From NCBI RefSeq assembly GCF_001038505.1, contig NZ_LDPY01000001.1, forward strand, positions 3,410,001-3,474,000: DNA of 64,000 nt, read 5' to 3'. The notes under the pieces were generated by a model. It saw only the letters and a list, made by a program, of their open reading frames with translations, was not told the origin of the DNA and searched no databases. Shown here piece after piece: positions 44,770 through 52,909 of the stretch (position 1 is its first letter; each line of letters begins with the position of its first letter). The DNA comes from Puniceibacterium sp. IMCC21224. Lineage in GTDB: Bacteria > Pseudomonadota > Alphaproteobacteria > Rhodobacterales > Rhodobacteraceae. Both the position numbers and the translations under genes were made by a program.

Positions 44770-46215
44770 TTAGCCGGGATCTGTGCTGTAGATCAAACGC
44801 TCATCACAGGGGGCCACGCGCAGAATGTTGGTCGTGCCGGTTGTGTTAAACGGCACACCGGCCGTAACCACGATCTGATCGGTGGTCGTGGCATAGCCGC
44901 CTTCGCGGGCGGCACGGGCCGCGCTGACCACCGCCTCTTTGAACCGCTCCAGAGTGCCGATCTGCACGCAGTTGGTGCCCCATGTCAGCGCCAGTCGCCG
45001 CGCAGTGGAAAGCTGCGAAGTCAGGGCAAGGATCGGAACGCGGGGCCGTTCACGCGCCACCAGAACGGCAGTCGTGCCCGACTGGGTAAAGCACACGATG
45101 GCCTTGATATCCGTGGTCTCGGCAATTTCGCGGGCCGCAGCCACAATCCCATCGGCCACCGAAGTCCGCTTGGCTGTGCGCGATGCCTCGATCACTTCGA
45201 CGTAGGTTGGATCGCTTTCGACCTCCATCGCAACGTTGTGCATGGTCTGCACTGCCTCGACCGGATAGGCGCCGGCCGCGGATTCGGCCGAAAGCATGAT
45301 CGCATCTGCACCCTCATAAATCGCGGTGGCAACGTCCGAGACTTCGGCGCGGGTCGGCATCGGCGATTCGATCATCGATTCAAGCATCTGAGTCGCCACG
45401 ATCACCGGCTTGGCAGCAGCGCGGCACTTGCGGATCAGACGTTTCTGGATCGGCGGCACATTCTGGACAGGAAGTTCAACGCCCAGATCGCCACGGGCGA
45501 CCATGATGCCGTCTGATACTTCCAGGATCGCGTCGAATGCGGTCACACCGGCAGGCTTTTCGATCTTGGACAGGATCGCGGCACGACCCTTGCACAGTTC
45601 GCGCGCCTCAAGCACATCTTCGGGGCGCTGCACAAAACTGAGCGCCAGCCAGTCAACGCCCAGCTGGCAGACAAACTCCAGATCCTTGCGATCCTTGTCC
45701 GACAGGGCGGCCAGCGGCAGCACGACATCAGGCACGTTCACACCTTTGCGGTTCGAAATCGTGCCGCCGGTGATCACGGTGCAATTGGCAAAATCAGCGC
45801 CGCAATCCTTGACCTTGAGGCGAATTTTACCATCATTGACCAGCAGGTGCGCGTCTGCCTCAAGCGCAGCAAAAATCTCGGGGTGGGGCAGGTTCACGCG
45901 GGTAACGTCGCCGTCGGCGCTGTCCAGATCCATGCGGAAATCGGCCCCCGCGACCAGCTCTTCCTCACCATTGGCAAAGACGCCGACGCGCAGTTTTGGC
46001 CCCTGAAGGTCGGCCAGAATGCCGATCGGGCTTTTCAGATCGCCTTCGATCTGACGGATAATTGCATGGCGTTCACGAATCTCATCATGGCTGCCGTGGC
46101 TCATGTTGAGCCGGAACACATCCGCCCCCGCCTCGTGCAGCTTGCGGATCATTTCGTAGTCCGAGGAGGCCGGCCCAAGCGTGGCCACGATCTTCACATT
46201 GCGCAAACGTCTCAT
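44770..46215 (-). CDS. pyk: Pyruvate kinase
   Basis: A 481-residue pyruvate kinase, which makes pyruvate and ATP from phosphoenolpyruvate and ADP. The A domain begins VKIVATLGPASSDYEMIRKL; the catalytic segment is AAILSKIEKPAGVTAFDAIL with its conserved Lys, followed by MVARGDLGVELP and VIVATQMLESMIESP. The B domain lies at about residues 70-170 and a C-terminal allosteric domain with CFTQSGTTAVLVARERP ends the chain. Length is normal. It is divergent from the N-formylglutamate amidohydrolase gene. Confidence 0.96.
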   Translation of the reverse strand: MRRLRNVKIVATLGPASSDYEMIRKLHEAGADVFRLNMSHGSHDEIRERHAIIRQIEGDLKSPIGILADLQGPKLRVGVFANGEEELVAGADFRMDLDSADGDVTRVNLPHPEIFAALEADAHLLVNDGKIRLKVKDCGADFANCTVITGGTISNRKGVNVPDVVLPLAALSDKDRKDLEFVCQLGVDWLALSFVQRPEDVLEARELCKGRAAILSKIEKPAGVTAFDAILEVSDGIMVARGDLGVELPVQNVPPIQKRLIRKCRAAAKPVIVATQMLESMIESPMPTRAEVSDVATAIYEGADAIMLSAESAAGAYPVEAVQTMHNVAMEVESDPTYVEVIEASRTAKRTSVADGIVAAAREIAETTDIKAIVCFTQSGTTAVLVARERPRVPILALTSQLSTARRLALTWGTNCVQIGTLERFKEAVVSAARAAREGGYATTTDQIVVTAGVPFNTTGTTNILRVAPCDERLIYSTDPG

Positions 46216-46349
46216 GCATTACCGTCCCGTCTGGTTCCCTGCGCAGCATCGGGCGTACCCCGTTACCGCTAACAAATTCGATGTGTTATTGCCCATTTCC
46301 CTTTGTCGCGCAACTGCCGTATGTGATGCGCGCAGCAGATGACAGGGCC

Positions 46350-47087
46350 ATGACATACGAACCTTATAGCATCGTGGGCGCGGCGCGAAACAGCCGTTGG
46401 CTGATCACTTGTGACCATGCGTCGAATATTGTGCCACCTGATCTGGGCGGAACGCTTGGTTTAGAGGCATCCGACATGGGCCGCCACATTGCCTATGACA
46501 TCGGCGCGGACGGCGTGGTCCGCGCCTTGGCCGACGCGCTGGACTGTCCGGCAATCCTGACACGATTCTCGCGGCTTGTGATCGACCCGAACCGCGGCGA
46601 AGAAGACCCGACGCTGGTAATGCGGCTTTATGACGGGTCGATCATTCCCGGCAACCGCCATGTGGACGCCGCCGAAAAGCAGCGCAGGCTGGATGCGTAT
46701 CACCGGCCTTACCACGCAGCCCTCGAACAATTGGCGGCCCGGCGCGACGACATGGTGATTGTCGCAGTGCATTCCTTTACGCCGCAGCTGCGCGGCCGCA
46801 CGCCCCGCCCTTGGCATGTGGGAATTCTGCACGCCTGGGACGCGCGGCTGTCGGATCCCCTGATCGCCGCACTTGAGAATGAGCGGGACATCGTCACCGG
46901 GCGCAATGTCCCCTACCCCGGCCACCTGCCCGGCGATTCGGTCCATCGTCACGGTCTGAACCACGGGCGCCAGAACACGCTGATCGAATTGCGCAGCGAT
47001 CTGATCGAAGAGCCTGCGGCACAGGCCGACTGGGGCAAAAGGCTGGCTCCGCTGCTTGAAGCCGCGCTGCAAAAGGCCGATCTGTAG
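46350..47087 (+). CDS. N-formylglutamate amidohydrolase family protein
   Basis: A 245-residue member of the N-formylglutamate amidohydrolase (HutG-like) family, metal-dependent hydrolases releasing formate or acting on related N-acyl amino acids. Key segments are LITCDHASNIVPPDLGG, HIAYDIGADGVVRALADAL, TRFSRLVIDPNRGEEDPTLV and VHSFTPQLRGRTPRPWHVG, which hold the conserved His, Asp and Glu metal ligands. No other histidine-degradation gene is adjacent, so a role in the hut pathway is not shown. The ATG at 46350 gives the usual start; upstream in-frame ATGs exist (46326). Confidence 0.88.
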   Translation: MTYEPYSIVGAARNSRWLITCDHASNIVPPDLGGTLGLEASDMGRHIAYDIGADGVVRALADALDCPAILTRFSRLVIDPNRGEEDPTLVMRLYDGSIIPGNRHVDAAEKQRRLDAYHRPYHAALEQLAARRDDMVIVAVHSFTPQLRGRTPRPWHVGILHAWDARLSDPLIAALENERDIVTGRNVPYPGHLPGDSVHRHGLNHGRQNTLIELRSDLIEEPAAQADWGKRLAPLLEAALQKADL

Positions 47088-47109
47088 TGAAACTCAAGGA
47101 GGAATGACC

Positions 47110-47424
47110 ATGGACGACCAGACCCGGATCGAAGTTGAGGCAGCCGCCTTTCGCCGCCTGCGCCAGCACCTGATGCAGGACCGCCCCGATGCGCAGAACA
47201 TCGACATGATGAACCTGGCCGGTTTTTGCCGCAACTGTCTGTCGCGCTGGTATCAAGAGGCCGCCAATGAGCGCGGCATCGAGATGACCAAGGACGAAGG
47301 CCGCGAAGCGTTTTACGGCATGACGATGGATCAATGGAAAGCGCAGCATCAGACAGATGCGGGCGCAGACAAAAAGACCGCATTCAAGACCGCCTTTGCC
47401 GAAAACGTCGGTAAACCTGACTGA
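47110..47424 (+). CDS. DUF1244 domain-containing protein
   Basis: A 104-residue protein of the DUF1244 family, small helical proteins common in Proteobacteria with no established function. The diagnostic segment NLAGFCRNCLSRWYQEAANE is followed by DEGREAFYGMTMDQWKA. The ATG at 47110 is preferred because AAGGAGG lies seven bases before it; an in-frame ATG at 47104 is too close. It lies 22 bases after the N-formylglutamate amidohydrolase gene and is probably cotranscribed. Confidence 0.88.
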   Translation: MDDQTRIEVEAAAFRRLRQHLMQDRPDAQNIDMMNLAGFCRNCLSRWYQEAANERGIEMTKDEGREAFYGMTMDQWKAQHQTDAGADKKTAFKTAFAENVGKPD

Positions 47425-47550
47425 CTTACCGGACCTGACGAGGCCAAGGCCCAGGACAGTTCATCAAAGCTTTACACAACCCATGGGCGAATCCGTGGTA
47501 GGATAACTGCATTCAGACTGCCGTTATTTTACATTCGAGGAATTTCGCTC

Positions 47551-48570
47551 ATGAAAATCGTCAACTGGAACATCGAATGGATGAACCGCTGGTTCACTGG
47601 CAACGCCACCCCCGAATGGGGCAGCCGTGATCTAAGCGCCGATGAGGCCCGAGAAACTGCTGGGCGCGTGGCGCGGGTGATCCGTGCACTCGACCCCGAT
47701 CTGCTAACCCTGCAAGAGGGCCCCAGTGCCCGCGAAGAAATGGCGCTTTTCCTCGATTTGGTCGCGTCAGACGGCGGTCCACAGTTCGAGGTGCTGATGG
47801 GCAGCGACGGCGGGGCGCAAAAACTCTATGCCCTGCGCAAGATCGGTGGCGCCTGCGAGGGTTTTGGTCTGGCCACTGACCCGCTGAGCGAAGAGCTGCG
47901 CGATGTCTGGCTGGCGGACGTGAATGGTGATCTGCTGCTTGAGAGCTACGATTTCACCCGCGCGCCGCTTGTCATCACCGCCGATCCGGCAGCTGGTCAG
48001 CCGGTGCAGATTGTCGTTCTGCACACCAAATCGAAATACGTCCATCGCGGACAACAGCTGTTTGAAGACCCGGCCCGGCGACAGGAATTCATCGCCGACG
48101 CCATGCTCGCCCGTCGCCGCATCGCGGCCGAGGCGTTCCGCCTGCGGACCTACCTTGATGCGGTGGTCGAGGCAGACAACAACGCGCGCCTCATTGTGAC
48201 CGGCGATTTCAACGACGGCCCGGGGCGCGATTTTTTCGAGCGGTCCTACCTGAGCCACAATGTCACTGACATCCTGCTGGGCAGCACGTTTTACCCCGAC
48301 CTGATCTTTGCCCACGGCTTTCTGTCGCGTGTGCCAGTACCGGCGCTGTTCACAGCGCGGTTTGACGATTTCGTCGATGGAGTGAACGACCGTCCGCTGC
48401 TGCTGGACCACTTTGTCGTTTCACCCGCGCTGGCGCCCGAACTGCTGGACGGCGGCATCGCGCATGACGCGTTTGATGCAGAGACCGCCAGCATGGACGG
48501 TCCCCGTCAGGCGCGGCCCAGCGACCACCGTCCGATCTGGATCCAGCTTGGATTGCCGCTGTCGGGCTGA
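47551..48570 (+). CDS. Endonuclease/exonuclease/phosphatase family protein
   Basis: A 339-residue member of the EEP fold family (exonuclease III, DNase I and phosphoesterase relatives). The start MKIVNWNIEWMNRWF, LLTLQEGPS (metal-binding Glu), IVVLHTKSK, RLIVTGDFNDGPGRDFFE (catalytic Asp/Asn) and the C-terminal RPSDHRPIWI with the catalytic Asp-His are visible. The substrate (DNA, phosphoinositide or other phosphodiester) cannot be told. There is no signal peptide. It is convergent with the D-amino acid transaminase gene, six bases apart. Confidence 0.9.
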   Translation: MKIVNWNIEWMNRWFTGNATPEWGSRDLSADEARETAGRVARVIRALDPDLLTLQEGPSAREEMALFLDLVASDGGPQFEVLMGSDGGAQKLYALRKIGGACEGFGLATDPLSEELRDVWLADVNGDLLLESYDFTRAPLVITADPAAGQPVQIVVLHTKSKYVHRGQQLFEDPARRQEFIADAMLARRRIAAEAFRLRTYLDAVVEADNNARLIVTGDFNDGPGRDFFERSYLSHNVTDILLGSTFYPDLIFAHGFLSRVPVPALFTARFDDFVDGVNDRPLLLDHFVVSPALAPELLDGGIAHDAFDAETASMDGPRQARPSDHRPIWIQLGLPLSG

Positions 48571-48576
48571 GCCGCC

Positions 48577-49440
48577 TCAGACTGCTGTCTTGCGGCTCTC
48601 TTCCAGATAAATCTCGCGCAGGCGCAGCGACCGGCGGCCCGGTGTGCCATCGCCCAGCAAAACGCCGTCAATCTCGACCACCGGCATCACAAAGGATGAG
48701 GCCGAGGTGATAAACGCCTCGTCCGCCGCCTTGGCCTCGTCGATCGAAAAGTTACGCTCTTCGACCTCCATCTGCGCCTCTTTGGCGAAACGCAGAACGG
48801 CAGCGCGGGTGATGCCATGCAGGATGTCATGGCTCAGCGCGCGGGTGATGATCTTGTTGCCTTTGACGATATAGGCGTTGTTCGATGTGCCTTCGGTCAC
48901 AAAGCCGTCCTCGACCATCCAGGCGTCGTCAGCACCGGCCTTCTTCGCCATCATCTTGCCCATCGACGGATACAGCAGCTGCACCGTCTTGATGTCGCGA
49001 CGGCCCCAGCGCTGATCCTCGATGCTGATGATCTTGATCCCGGTGCGCGCGGCTGGGCTGTCGGCCAATCCGGGCTTGGACTGGGTGAACAGCACAATCG
49101 TCGGCTCGGTCGTTTCGGGATCGGGGAACACAAAATCCCGGTCCCCCGGCGCGCCACGGGTGATTTGCAGATAGATCAGCCCGTCGGTGATGTCGTTCAG
49201 GCGCACCAACTCGCGGTGAATGTCCAGCAACGTATCCATATCGCAGGGCGCGCGCAGCTCCAACTCGTCCAGCGAGCGCTGCAACCGCGTCGCGTGGCCG
49301 CCAAAGTCGATCAGCTTGCCATCCAGTACCGACGTTACCTCGTACACCCCGTCAGCCATCAAAAAAGCCCGATCAAAGATCGACACCTTGGCTTGATCTT
49401 CGGGCAGGTAGTCTCCGTTCAGGTAGACGGTCCGGGTCAT
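48577..49440 (-). CDS. D-amino acid transaminase (class IV PLP aminotransferase)
   Basis: A 287-residue class IV aminotransferase, best matching D-alanine/D-amino acid transaminase (Dat), which exchanges amino groups between D-amino acids and 2-oxoacids such as 2-oxoglutarate to give D-glutamate. Segments are VYLNGDYLPEDQAKVSIFDR, RWGRRDIKTVQLLYPSMGK (the PLP-binding Lys in DIKT) and GFVTEGTSNNAYIVKGNKII. A branched-chain aminotransferase or aminodeoxychorismate lyase is less likely. It lies 57 bases downstream of dgcA on the same strand, which fits D-amino acid metabolism. Confidence 0.88.
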   Translation of the reverse strand: MTRTVYLNGDYLPEDQAKVSIFDRAFLMADGVYEVTSVLDGKLIDFGGHATRLQRSLDELELRAPCDMDTLLDIHRELVRLNDITDGLIYLQITRGAPGDRDFVFPDPETTEPTIVLFTQSKPGLADSPAARTGIKIISIEDQRWGRRDIKTVQLLYPSMGKMMAKKAGADDAWMVEDGFVTEGTSNNAYIVKGNKIITRALSHDILHGITRAAVLRFAKEAQMEVEERNFSIDEAKAADEAFITSASSFVMPVVEIDGVLLGDGTPGRRSLRLREIYLEESRKTAV

Positions 49441-49497
49441 CTGGTCTTACTCCAACTGTGTCTGGCACCCCTTCGGGGCAAGGTCACGAAAAGAACA

Positions 49498-50463
49498 CTA
49501 TCCCCAGAGTTCAGGCTCTGGCGGGTGCACCCCTGCCGCATCAAAGCGCAAGGGACTTGGACGGTCTTCGGCCAGAAGCAGCGGCCCGTCAAGATCTGTG
49601 AACAACGCGCCCTGCGCCACAATCGTCGCAGGTGCCATGGCCAGCGACGATCCGACCATGCAGCCGACCATGACGCCAAAGCCCGCCGACAGGGCCGCAT
49701 CGCGCAGCGCCAGTGCTTCGGTCAGCCCGCCGGTCTTGTCGAGCTTGATGTTCACCACGTCATATTTGCCGCCCAGATGCGCCAGGCTTGCCCGGTCATG
49801 GCAGCTTTCGTCGGCACAAACCGGAACAGGACGGGCCATGTCGGCCAGCGCCTCATCCTGATCCGCAGGCAAAGGTTGTTCGACCAGCGCCACACCCAAC
49901 CGCAAAAGATGCGGAGCAAGGTCGCTGTAGACCTGAGCCGACCAACCCTCGTTGGCGTCCACTATGATGCGGGCATTCGGCGCGCCCGCGCGCACCGCCT
50001 CGAGACGTGGCATGTCGTCGGGCGTGCCCAGCTTGATCTTGAGCAGTGGGCGATAGGCGTTCTTGGCCGCCTGCGCCTGCATCGCCTCGGGGGTGTCCAG
50101 CGACAGGGTATAGGCGGTGATCTCGGGTCCCGGCGCAGCCAGTCCCGCCAGATCCCAGACCCGGCAACCTGCGCGCTTGGCCTCAAGATCCCACAGCGCG
50201 CAATCCACCGCGTTGCGCGCAGCACCAGACGGCAGAAGGCCCTGCAAGGCGGCGCGGTCGATGCCGACGGGCAGGCTGGCGATCTGCGCCGCAACCGTCT
50301 CGGGCGTTTCGCCATAGCGGGCGTAGGGCACACATTCGCCCCGCCCTGTCAGGCCGCCATCGCTGATCCGAACCGTGATCACCTGCGCTTCGGTCCGCGA
50401 CCCCCGGCTGATGGTGAACACCTGCGCCAGCGGAAACACATCGCGCATCACGTCAATCTGCAT
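49498..50463 (-). CDS. dgcA: N-acetyl-D-glutamate racemase DgcA (enolase superfamily, dipeptide epimerase-like)
   Basis: A 321-residue enolase-superfamily enzyme of the dipeptide-epimerase type. The catalytic Lys pair lies in LLKIKLGTP and NIKLDKTGG; the metal ligands are Asp in IVDANEGW, Glu in LVEQPL and Asp in VCADESCH. By sequence alone it could be an L-Ala-D/L-Glu epimerase, but it lies 36 bases downstream of a DUF1611 gene. That pairing defines the DgcN-DgcA pathway, in which N-acetyl-D-glutamate is converted to N-acetyl-L-glutamate. The ATG at 50463 is preferred over an in-frame TTG. Confidence 0.82.
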   Translation of the reverse strand: MQIDVMRDVFPLAQVFTISRGSRTEAQVITVRISDGGLTGRGECVPYARYGETPETVAAQIASLPVGIDRAALQGLLPSGAARNAVDCALWDLEAKRAGCRVWDLAGLAAPGPEITAYTLSLDTPEAMQAQAAKNAYRPLLKIKLGTPDDMPRLEAVRAGAPNARIIVDANEGWSAQVYSDLAPHLLRLGVALVEQPLPADQDEALADMARPVPVCADESCHDRASLAHLGGKYDVVNIKLDKTGGLTEALALRDAALSAGFGVMVGCMVGSSLAMAPATIVAQGALFTDLDGPLLLAEDRPSPLRFDAAGVHPPEPELWG

Positions 50464-50499
50464 TGCTCCATCCCCCAAGCTTCTTAGACGCCAGTGAAA

Positions 50500-51501
50500 T
50501 CACAACGCCGCCAGTGCCGCCACCAGTCGCGCCGTCCCCTGACGGAACGGGTCGCAGGTGGGCAGCCCCATGCGCTCTTCTATCTCGGCCAGACATTCCG
50601 CGGCCTCTGAGTCGTTCAGATGCTGGGTGTTGACCGTCACACCAATCACCTCACACGCCGGGTTTGCCACCCGGGCCAGCGGCAGCGCCGTGTCACGCAA
50701 CACCTCAAGCGTGGGCAGACCATAGCCGGGCAAGCCGCGCATATGGGTGCGGGTCGGCTCGTGGCTCAGGATCAGGGCATCGGGCTGACCACCGTGGATC
50801 AGCGCCAGTGTCACCCCCGAGAATGAGACGTGGAACAGGCTCCCCTGCCCCTCAATGACATCCCAATGATCCTCGTCGTTGTCGGGCGTCAGCCATTCCA
50901 CCGATCCGGCCATGAAATCGGCGACGACTGCGTCCAGCGGGATACCGCTGCCGGTGATCAGGATGCCGGTCTGGCCTGTGGCGCGAAACGTCGACTTCAT
51001 GCCTGCCGCGCGCATATCGCGGTCCAGCGCGAGTCCGGTGTACATCTTGCCGACCGAGCAATCTGTCCCCACCGCCAGCACGCGCCGACCGCGCCGCTTT
51101 TCGCCATTAGCAATCGGATAGGCCACCGAAGGTACGCGCACGTCATGCAGTGTCCGACCATTGGCGTGCGCCGCTGCAACCAGTTCGGGTTCATCGCGCA
51201 ACAGGTTGTGCAATCCCGAGGCCAGATCAAACCCCGCTGCGAGTGCCTCAACCAGCACACGTTTCCAGGCCGGCGAAATCACTCCGCCACGATTCGCCAC
51301 ACCGATCACCAGCGTGCGTGCTCCCGCTTCGCGCGCCTCAGTCAGCGTCAAGTCGGGCAGCTTCATATCGGCTTTGCAGCCGTCCATGCGGAATTGGCCA
51401 ACACTGTTTTCCGGGCGCCAATCACGGATTCCTTGCGCCACCTTGGCTGCCAGCCCGTCTGGTGCGTCGCCAAGAAACAGTAGGTACGGTGTCTCGATCA
51501 T
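50500..51501 (-). CDS. dgcN: D-glutamate N-acetyltransferase DgcN (DUF1611)
   Basis: A 333-residue DUF1611 protein. The N-terminal domain begins ETPYLLFLGDAPDGLAAKVA. The C-terminal domain carries a P-loop-like segment (LAVGTDCSVGKMYTGLALD) and FRATGQTGILITGSGIPLDA. Members were described as DgcN, which acetylates D-glutamate as the first step of a marine D-glutamate catabolic route; DgcA then racemises the product. GGAGG five bases before the ATG at 51501 sets the start. It is the first gene of a leftward dgcN-dgcA-dat unit, with a dyad element in its upstream region. Confidence 0.85.
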   Translation of the reverse strand: MIETPYLLFLGDAPDGLAAKVAQGIRDWRPENSVGQFRMDGCKADMKLPDLTLTEAREAGARTLVIGVANRGGVISPAWKRVLVEALAAGFDLASGLHNLLRDEPELVAAAHANGRTLHDVRVPSVAYPIANGEKRRGRRVLAVGTDCSVGKMYTGLALDRDMRAAGMKSTFRATGQTGILITGSGIPLDAVVADFMAGSVEWLTPDNDEDHWDVIEGQGSLFHVSFSGVTLALIHGGQPDALILSHEPTRTHMRGLPGYGLPTLEVLRDTALPLARVANPACEVIGVTVNTQHLNDSEAAECLAEIEERMGLPTCDPFRQGTARLVAALAAL

Positions 51502-51527
51502 ATTTGCCTCCGAATGCCAGACCAAAG

Positions 51528-51556
51528 CAACGTCGGCCCGTGTGTTCGGGACGTTG
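51528..51556 (-). promoter_or_regulatory. Inverted repeat upstream of dgcN, operator or leader hairpin
   Basis: caacgtc (51528-51534) and gacgttg (51550-51556) form a 7-bp inverted repeat, with an inner ccg/cgg pair. On the minus strand it begins right after TTATAC (51556-51561), a possible -10 box, so it would cover the transcription start. This placement suits a repressor site or a 5' hairpin. Confidence 0.45.
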
Positions 51557-51658
51557 TATAAAATTCAAAACAGAACGGAAATGGCGTTAGGTCGATCTTT
51601 ACTGATCCGGACCAGAAAAGAAGGTTCCGAGAGAGGAAAACAGGCGCTGTGAGGAAAC

Positions 51659-52846
51659 ATGCTCTACTCTGACTCCTACTACCATCTTTTTTCCGTCGTA
51701 TTGGACACCGTCGGGCTGATCGCGCTTGCTACATTTGTTGTCTGGCCGCGGATCGAACGTTGGAATCCCTGGGCCTGCAGTCTGACCATGGGGGTTATTC
51801 TGGGCCTGATTTCGATGCTGCAACTGATGACGCCGATCGAACTGGCAACAGGGATCATTGTCGATTTGCGCAATCTGCCTGTGGGCATCGCCGCTGCCTT
51901 CTTTGGGCTGCGCGGTGCCGCACCCGCCATTCTAATCGCTGCGGGAACCCGTCTATGGATCGGCGGCGCGGGAACATCTGCCGGTCTCACCGCGCTGGTG
52001 ATCGTTGTTGCCGCCGGTTTAACCTGGGCCTGGCTCAGCCGGAAAATCCAGGCTCGCGGTATCCTCTGGCTTCTGTTTCTGGGCGTGATTCTATCGTCGC
52101 ATTTGCTGGCGGTCTTTGCACTTCCACCGGATTTTCAACGCGTTTTCCTGCTAACCTGTGCCCCGACACTGGCAGCCCTGAACGTCATCGGGGCACTAAC
52201 GGCTGGTACTTTGATCGAACACCGCGTCCGTCATCTGCGTTGGATGGCCGATCGGCGCGCCTCTGAAACCATCGACGAAGACAGCGGCCTGTTGTCCCCG
52301 ATTGGGTTCGCCAAGGCGGTCGAGATCCGACAAAGCGAAGCCTCCTCTCCGACCAGCGTCGGCGCGATCCAAATCCGCCTGCGCCATCTGGATTGGGTCG
52401 AGCGAACCTTTGGTGCCGCAGCCGAATCCCGCGTCGTCGCCACGATGGCACAAAGATTGTCTGGCGCATTGCGACCGGGCGATCTGGCGCTGCGACCCGA
52501 GCGGGACCTGTTTGCCATTGTTTTACCAGATATCAGTCAGAACAAGATTGCTGAAACCCGGGATCGCATCGTCGCAAGCCTGTCGTGTAAGCCCGTCGAT
52601 GTCCCTGGTGTCGGACCATTGCGGGTCACGATTGAAGTCGGAACAGCCTGGCAGGACAGAACCACCGACATCCTGCCCGTTCTCGCGCATGCGCGAGACG
52701 CGCTTCAGATCACCCAATCCGGCCAATCGACGCCTGGTTTTAATCCGTCCGGAAAATCAGACTCTCTATACGATATGGCCGAAAGATTGATCGGAAACAG
52801 GTCGGGGACGCCGCAGGGCAGAAAGTCTGATCGAAATGCCACTTGA
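51659..52846 (+). CDS. LytS-like membrane protein with degenerate GGDEF domain
   Basis: A 395-residue membrane signalling protein. Residues about 5-180 hold five or six hydrophobic helices resembling the 5TM LytS-type sensor (including GIIVDLRNLPVGIAAAFFGL). Residues about 215-370 form a GGDEF-type fold. The GGDEF signature position reads ERDLF (residues 281-285, in LRPERDLFAIVLP), lacking both signature Gly residues needed for GTP. Diguanylate cyclase activity is therefore unlikely; it may sense a ligand or bind nucleotide without catalysis. GAGGAAAC precedes the ATG. It is divergent from dgcN, sharing a 157-base region, and lies 63 bases before mcl1. Confidence 0.8.
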   Translation: MLYSDSYYHLFSVVLDTVGLIALATFVVWPRIERWNPWACSLTMGVILGLISMLQLMTPIELATGIIVDLRNLPVGIAAAFFGLRGAAPAILIAAGTRLWIGGAGTSAGLTALVIVVAAGLTWAWLSRKIQARGILWLLFLGVILSSHLLAVFALPPDFQRVFLLTCAPTLAALNVIGALTAGTLIEHRVRHLRWMADRRASETIDEDSGLLSPIGFAKAVEIRQSEASSPTSVGAIQIRLRHLDWVERTFGAAAESRVVATMAQRLSGALRPGDLALRPERDLFAIVLPDISQNKIAETRDRIVASLSCKPVDVPGVGPLRVTIEVGTAWQDRTTDILPVLAHARDALQITQSGQSTPGFNPSGKSDSLYDMAERLIGNRSGTPQGRKSDRNAT

Positions 52847-52909
52847 ATCGGTGACGACATACTCTTATCCCTCGCGCATCTTTTGCGAAACAATATTACG
52901 TGAGGCTGC

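Noticed and set aside
48817..50487. A 556-codon open frame antisense to the D-amino acid transaminase and dgcA
   Set aside because: Opposite two recognisable genes, with shadow-like composition and no domain.
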